A DNA stretch of 17,886 bases from Acidiferrobacterales bacterium (GTDB lineage: Bacteria; Pseudomonadota; Gammaproteobacteria; Acidiferrobacterales; Sulfurifustaceae), in NCBI GenBank assembly GCA_015492195.1, contig WGFP01000217.1, positions 1 to 17,886 of the forward strand, written 5' to 3'. The translations under genes were made by a program, and so were the position numbers. Under the pieces are notes generated by a model that searched no databases, had not been told where the DNA came from, and saw only the letters and a list, made by a program, of their open reading frames with translations. Shown here in pieces: positions 14,317 through 17,886 of this stretch (positions within the stretch are counted from its first letter, which is position 1; every line of letters begins with the position of its first letter).

Positions 14317-14321
14317 TGCCT
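14306..14321 (-). promoter_or_regulatory. Weak sigma-54-like -24/-12 site facing pilG
   Basis: The minus strand reads AGGCATAATTTGTGCT. It keeps the invariant GG and GC with exact 10-nt separation, but matches only 7 of 12 consensus positions. Transcription would start near 14296, giving a leader of about 130 nt to GTG 14167. It overlaps one arm of the 10-bp inverted repeat. Confidence 0.28.
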
Positions 14322-14383
14322 AAAATCTATGATTGCCTAGGCCAAAATTCCCCCGATTTGTTTTAAATATAGCCCATCACCGA

Positions 14384-14395
14384 CGGGACGTCCCG
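14384..14395. repeat. 12-bp perfect palindrome upstream of gshA
   Basis: CGGGACGTCCCG reads the same on both strands. It lies about 160 bases before the gshA start in the divergent control region. It may be an operator; nothing identifies a binding protein. Confidence 0.3.
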
Positions 14396-14488
14396 GCCGG
14401 CAGGCACAGACCCTATTTCCAGCTCTCGGGGAGCACAGGGGCGTGCCATAATGGTTATTTGCACGAAACATGCCAAAAAACACTTGCG

Positions 14489-14516
14489 TTGGCCGACCCA
14501 AGGGGGAACATATATC
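14489..14516 (+). promoter_or_regulatory. Possible sigma-70 promoter of gshA
   Basis: TTGGCC (14489-14494) and TATATC (14511-14516), 16 bp apart, resemble -35 and -10 boxes. The start would be near 14523, about 35 bases before ATG 14557. The match is modest. Confidence 0.3.
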
Positions 14517-14556
14517 CTGTGGTTATCTGAAAAGGGTATTAAGGGATACCGGGATT

Positions 14557-15882
14557 ATGGGTGACAAATCGCGGCCGGCCGTGCCCCATCTGACCACGGC
14601 GCTGACCGGTCCATTACAGGAAATCGAAACGCATCTGTTGTTGCATCAGGCCGCCATTGAACAGTGGTTTCGTGCCCAATGGCACCAGACCCCCGCCCCC
14701 TTTTACGCCTCGGTCGACCTGCGCAACGCCGGCTTCAAGCTTGCGCCGGTGGACACCAACCTGTTTCCGGCCGGATTCAATAACTTAAACCCGGCATTCC
14801 GCCCCTTGTGCGTGCAGGCGATCCAGGCGGGCATAGAAAAAGTCTGTCCGGAGGCCCGCGGCGTTTTGGTGATCCCGGAGAATCACACCCGCAACATGCC
14901 TTATTTTGAGAGCCTGGCATCATTAATAGATGTGCTGGTAATGGCGGGACTGCAGGTGCGCATCGGTTCACTTTTGCCCGACCTGCGCGAACCGAAAACC
15001 GTGACATTGCCTTCAGGCCGCACCCTGACGTTGGAACCCATCGTGCGTACGGGCAACAAAATCAAGATCGGCGAGTTCGAGCCCTGTCTTATCTTGCTCA
15101 ATAACGACCTGTCGGCCGGCAGGCCGGCGATTCTTGAACATCTTGAGCAGCCGGTGGCGCCGCCGCTGGCCCTGGGCTGGCCCAACCGGCTGAAATCGAG
15201 CCATTTCACCCATTACCACCAGATCGCCGCGGAGTTCGCCGAATTGATCAACATTGATCCCTGGCTGATCGATCCCATCTTTCGCCGGTGCGGCAAAATC
15301 GATTTCCATAAACGCACCGGGGAACTGTGTCTGATCAAATATGTCCAGGAAGTGCTCGACGCGATAAGAGAAAAATACCGTGAATACGGGATCGACCAAG
15401 AACCGTTTGTGATGCTCAAGGCCGACGCGGGCACTTACGGCATGGCTGTCATGACCGTCAAAAGTGCCGATGAGGTGCGTGAGCTCAACCGCAAGCAGCG
15501 TAATAAAATGGCGCGGGTGAAGGAAGGCCGCCCTGTTACCGATGTCATCGTCCAGGAAGGGGTGTATACCTTTGAAAAGTGGGGCGCCAAAAATGCCGTG
15601 GCCGAGCCCGTCGTTTACATGATTGACCACTTTGTCGTGGGCGGCTTCTACCGGGTTCATACCGAACGCGGCCCCAACGAAAACCTCAATGCCCCGGGAA
15701 TGCATTTCGAGCCCCTCGCCTTTGCCGGGTCATGCGCCTACCCCGACCCCAATCAGGAGCCGGATGCATCGCCCAACCGGTTTTACGTCTATGGCGTCAC
15801 CGCCCGTCTTGCGCTGCTTGCCGCGGCGCGGGAACTAAAGGAAGTGGAAAACGTCACGCAACGGGTAGCCAGTCAGGGTTAA
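14557..15882 (+). CDS. gshA: Glutamate-cysteine ligase, proteobacterial GshA type
   Basis: 441-residue cytoplasmic enzyme for the first step of glutathione synthesis (ATP, glutamate and cysteine to gamma-glutamylcysteine). It resembles the GshA family found next to gshB in many proteobacteria (Pfam Glu_cys_ligase-type GshA), not the E. coli GshA fold. Recognisable stretches are ASVDLRNAGFKLAPVDTNLF (51-70), LLNNDLSAG (about 180-188), LKADAGTYGMAVM (about 287-299), and VIVQEGVYTFEKWG with PVVYMIDHFVVGGFYRVH near the C-terminus, which look ATP-grasp-like. The frame is open to ATG 14470, but ATG 14557 has AAGGGA 10 bases upstream and starts just before the conserved part, so I prefer it. The stop is directly followed by the gshB start, so the two form an operon. 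Confidence 0.88.
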   Translation: MGDKSRPAVPHLTTALTGPLQEIETHLLLHQAAIEQWFRAQWHQTPAPFYASVDLRNAGFKLAPVDTNLFPAGFNNLNPAFRPLCVQAIQAGIEKVCPEARGVLVIPENHTRNMPYFESLASLIDVLVMAGLQVRIGSLLPDLREPKTVTLPSGRTLTLEPIVRTGNKIKIGEFEPCLILLNNDLSAGRPAILEHLEQPVAPPLALGWPNRLKSSHFTHYHQIAAEFAELINIDPWLIDPIFRRCGKIDFHKRTGELCLIKYVQEVLDAIREKYREYGIDQEPFVMLKADAGTYGMAVMTVKSADEVRELNRKQRNKMARVKEGRPVTDVIVQEGVYTFEKWGAKNAVAEPVVYMIDHFVVGGFYRVHTERGPNENLNAPGMHFEPLAFAGSCAYPDPNQEPDASPNRFYVYGVTARLALLAAARELKEVENVTQRVASQG

Positions 15883-16863
15883 ATGATTAAACTCGGCGTC
15901 GTGATGGACCCCATTGGGTCGATCAAAACCCACAAGGACAGCACCTACGCCATGCTGCTCGAGGCGCAGGCGCGCGGCTGGGACATTCACTACATGGAAC
16001 AGCAAGACCTGTTTCTGCGTGACAGCGAGACCTTCGGGTGCGGCCGTGCCCTGACTTTGTATCAGGACGACGGCCGCTGGTTTGAATTCGGTGCCGAGAC
16101 CACCGTCCCCTTGTCCGAGCTTGACGTCATCCTCATGCGCAAGGACCCGCCGTTTAATATGGAATATCTCTATACCACGTATCTCCTGGAACGGGCGGAA
16201 GCGAAAGGCACATTGGTCGTCAACAAACCGCAGAGCCTGCGCGACGCCAACGAAAAGCTTTTCACCGCCTGGTTTCCGCAATGCATTCCGCCGACCCTCG
16301 TCACGAGTCAGGCCGTGCGGATAAAAGACTTTCTCAATGATCAGCAGGAAATCATTCTAAAACCTCTGGATACCATGGGCGGGACCTCAGTCTTTCGACT
16401 GCGGCGCGATGATCCGAACATAAACGTCGTCATCGAAACCTTGACCGACCACGGCGTGCGGCCCGTGATGGCGCAGCGCTTTATCCCGGAAATCACGCGG
16501 GGCGACAAACGCATACTGATGATTGACGGGGAACCGATTCCTTACGCCCTGGCGCGGATTCCAAGCGAAGGGGAAAGTCGCGGCAATCTTGCCGTCGGCG
16601 GCAAGGGGACGGGAGTGGCGTTGAGCGAGCGTGACCGCTGGATTTGCAAAGAAGTCGGTCCGACGCTGCGCGAGAAGGGCCTGCTTTTCGTCGGCCTCGA
16701 TGTCATCGGGGATTATTTAACGGAAATCAACGTCACCAGCCCGACCTGCATCCGTGAACTCGACAGGCTCTACGACCTGAACATCAGCGCCGTCTTGATG
16801 GACGCCGTCGCAAACAAACTCAAACACCGACCGCGACCCCGCGCTGCAAACCGGAGCAACTAG
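15883..16863 (+). CDS. gshB: Glutathione synthetase
   Basis: 326-residue ATP-grasp ligase catalysing the second step of glutathione synthesis (gamma-glutamylcysteine plus glycine). The N-terminal domain begins IKLGVVMDPIGSIKTHKDST. The family motif LMRKDPPFNMEY is at 84-95, VVNKPQSLRDANEKL at 112-126, and the ATP-binding lysine K160 with the glycine loop in ILKPLDTMGGTSVF (158-171). The metal-binding end is GLDVIGDYLTEINVTSPTC (271-289). Length is about that of E. coli GshB. The ATG lies immediately after the gshA stop with AGGG as a short ribosome binding site. The last 20 residues are basic and Arg-rich, a small extension. Confidence 0.96.
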   Translation: MIKLGVVMDPIGSIKTHKDSTYAMLLEAQARGWDIHYMEQQDLFLRDSETFGCGRALTLYQDDGRWFEFGAETTVPLSELDVILMRKDPPFNMEYLYTTYLLERAEAKGTLVVNKPQSLRDANEKLFTAWFPQCIPPTLVTSQAVRIKDFLNDQQEIILKPLDTMGGTSVFRLRRDDPNINVVIETLTDHGVRPVMAQRFIPEITRGDKRILMIDGEPIPYALARIPSEGESRGNLAVGGKGTGVALSERDRWICKEVGPTLREKGLLFVGLDVIGDYLTEINVTSPTCIRELDRLYDLNISAVLMDAVANKLKHRPRPRAANRSN

Positions 16864-16871
16864 GATATAAT
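16844..16871 (+). promoter_or_regulatory. Possible promoter of the tonB-like gene
   Basis: TATAAT (16866-16871) is a perfect -10 box just after the gshB stop. The best -35 is CTGCAA (16844-16849) with a 16-bp spacer and only 3 matches. It may give the TonB gene its own start in addition to read-through from gshAB. Confidence 0.35.
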
Positions 16872-16903
16872 TTTATAGGCGACTGAAATGAACACCGACG
16901 GAT

Positions 16904-17800
16904 ATGACGCGCGCCTCGCAAAACATCGCTGGATTTACCAATAACGACCGTCTGGGGGTGAGCACCTTCGGCTCATTCCTGCTGCACATGGTCATCATCC
17001 TCGGCGTTACGTTTACCGCCTCCAAGTTGCGCGAGCTTGAGGGATTGCCGACGCTTGAGATCACCCTGGTGCAAACCCAAAGTGCAAATGCGCCGGACAA
17101 CGTGGAATTCCTGGCCCAGGCCAATCAGGACGGCGGCGGGGAAGGCGAGTCCGCGGACATCGCGCGCAATCCCCTGCCGGTGCGCGAAATCAGCGAAACA
17201 GACCGGTACTTCCCCACCACCCAACCGGTCCCGCAGCCGAGGGTCGCATCCGCACGCGAAATCACCGATCTCCTGACCCAGCGCGCGGACAAAAAAATCA
17301 AACTCAAGGAACCCAAACCCGATAAAAAGAATCTGCAAAGGCAGCCGCAAAGGCTCGGCCTCCTTGAGCCGACGCAAATGCAGCAGGAACGTGCGCGCCT
17401 CAACGCCGAGATCAGCCGCTTCTGGCAGGAATACCAACGGCGCCCCAAGCGCAAATTTCTCAATGCACGCACCCGGGAATACAAATACGCCGCCTACATG
17501 GACGCCTGGCGCGCCAAGATCGAACGCATCGGCAATTTGAATTATCCGGAGGAGGCGCGCCGGCGCCGCATCTCCGGGAATCTGGTGCTGGACGTGGCGC
17601 TCAATCCCGATGGAAGCGTGCGCACCGCCGCGGTGCGGCGGTCGTCGGGCCATAAACTTCTGGATGACGCCGCGATTCGTATCGTGGAATTGGCCGCGCC
17701 GTTCGCGCCGTTTCCTCCGGCAATCCGCGCGGAAACCGACATCCTGCACATTACGCGCACCTGGAAATTCAACGAAACTACGCTAAGCAGCGAAAAATAA
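16904..17800 (+). CDS. TonB-family energy transducer (TonB3-like)
   Basis: 298 residues. A short cytoplasmic N-terminus is followed by one membrane segment (about 22-39, FGSFLLHMVIILGVTFTA) with a histidine at 28, as in TonB/TolA anchors. A long periplasmic region follows, rich in Lys, Pro, Gln and Arg (about 100-180). The C-terminal TonB domain (about 205-298) contains LNYPEEARRRRISGNLVLDV and a closing strand before the end. It couples proton motive force to an outer-membrane partner. In Pseudomonas aeruginosa the gshB-adjacent homologue TonB3 is needed for normal twitching and pilus assembly, which fits the nearby Pil-Chp genes; that link here is inference. The start is ATG 16904, 40 bases after gshB, with a weak ribosome binding site (GACGGA). 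Confidence 0.88.
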   Translation: MTRASQNIAGFTNNDRLGVSTFGSFLLHMVIILGVTFTASKLRELEGLPTLEITLVQTQSANAPDNVEFLAQANQDGGGEGESADIARNPLPVREISETDRYFPTTQPVPQPRVASAREITDLLTQRADKKIKLKEPKPDKKNLQRQPQRLGLLEPTQMQQERARLNAEISRFWQEYQRRPKRKFLNARTREYKYAAYMDAWRAKIERIGNLNYPEEARRRRISGNLVLDVALNPDGSVRTAAVRRSSGHKLLDDAAIRIVELAAPFAPFPPAIRAETDILHITRTWKFNETTLSSEK

Positions 17801-17854
17801 TCCCGCTCAGGTGCCCACAAGATAAAGTGACTGTCAATCTTGTGTGACGCGGGA
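17801..17854. terminator. Nested inverted repeat after the tonB-like gene
   Basis: The outer arms are TCCCGC (17801-17806) and GCGGGA (17849-17854). The inner arms are CACAAGAT (17816-17823) and ATCTTGTG (17837-17844) with a 13-nt loop. Starting right after the stop codon, it looks like a transcript-ending hairpin, but no U-run follows. An operator for the next gene is the alternative. Confidence 0.45.
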
Positions 17855-17861
17855 CGCTGCA

Positions 17862-17886
17862 TGATACTATCTAAATATGGATACGA
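17862..17886 (+). promoter_or_regulatory. Possible extended -10 promoter of the next gene
   Basis: TGATACTAT (17862-17870) fits an extended -10 box (TGnTAnnnT). An ATG at 17877 begins M-D-T before the window ends. It could be the start of the next gene, but it would be nearly leaderless and only three codons are visible, so no gene is called. Confidence 0.25.

Noticed and set aside
14470..14556. ATG 14470 as start of gshA
   Set aside because: The extra 29 residues overlap the candidate promoter and look non-coding; ATG 14557 has a better ribosome binding site.
16973..17749. 258-codon minus-strand frame opposite the tonB-like gene, and a 230-codon one opposite gshA (15013-15705)
   Set aside because: Both lie wholly within well-supported genes on the other strand and have no recognisable domains.

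Overview
The window reads as chromosomal DNA of a gammaproteobacterium. The gene set (Pil-Chp chemosensory cluster, proteobacterial-type gshA beside gshB, a TonB-like gene after gshB, bioA) resembles the Pseudomonas gshB/tonB/pilGHIJ neighbourhood. The order differs, and this is clearly not Pseudomonas itself; a sulfur-oxidiser-like or Chromatiales-like lineage is a guess. No tRNA, rRNA, CRISPR array, insertion sequence or phage gene was seen.

Layout from left to right: (1) 1-408, minus strand, 5' part of an inositol-monophosphatase-family gene cut by the window edge. (2) 540-1100, minus, a thioredoxin-fold redoxin with a CNHC motif. (3) 1101-1512, a 412-base divergent intergenic region holding a good sigma-54 (-24/-12) promoter match, short repeated boxes and a GC-rich, multi-helix leader. 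(4) 1513-2373, plus, an orphan exported PhnD-like substrate-binding protein. (5) 2453-3802, plus, bioA, bracketed by two long hairpins made of a heptamer-like repeat. (6) 3891-14167, minus, one long Pil-Chp block in the transcription order pilG, pilH, pilI, pilJ, chpA, then two small CheW-like genes. The methyltransferase (pilK/CheR) and methylesterase (chpB/CheB) of the Pseudomonas cluster are absent from this locus. (7) 14168-14556, a divergent control region with a 10-bp inverted repeat and a weaker sigma-54-like site reading towards pilG. (8) 14557-17800, plus, gshA, gshB and a TonB-family energy transducer. (9) 17801-17886, a nested inverted repeat and a possible promoter of the next gene.

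How the genes fit together: PilJ (membrane receptor) couples through PilI (CheW) to the giant kinase ChpA, which should phosphorylate the single-domain regulators PilG and PilH and so control type IV pilus extension, retraction and cAMP or surface signalling. The two CheW-like genes after chpA are probably accessory couplers. gshA and gshB encode both steps of glutathione synthesis and abut. The TonB gene is of interest because the Pseudomonas homologue next to gshB (TonB3) is linked to twitching motility.

The least explained part is the leader of the PhnD-like gene (about 1239-1512): a sigma-54 promoter followed by about 250 nt of RNA with competing helices and an 8-bp hairpin touching the ribosome binding site. 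It looks like a regulatory RNA, but I could not assign it to a known riboswitch class.
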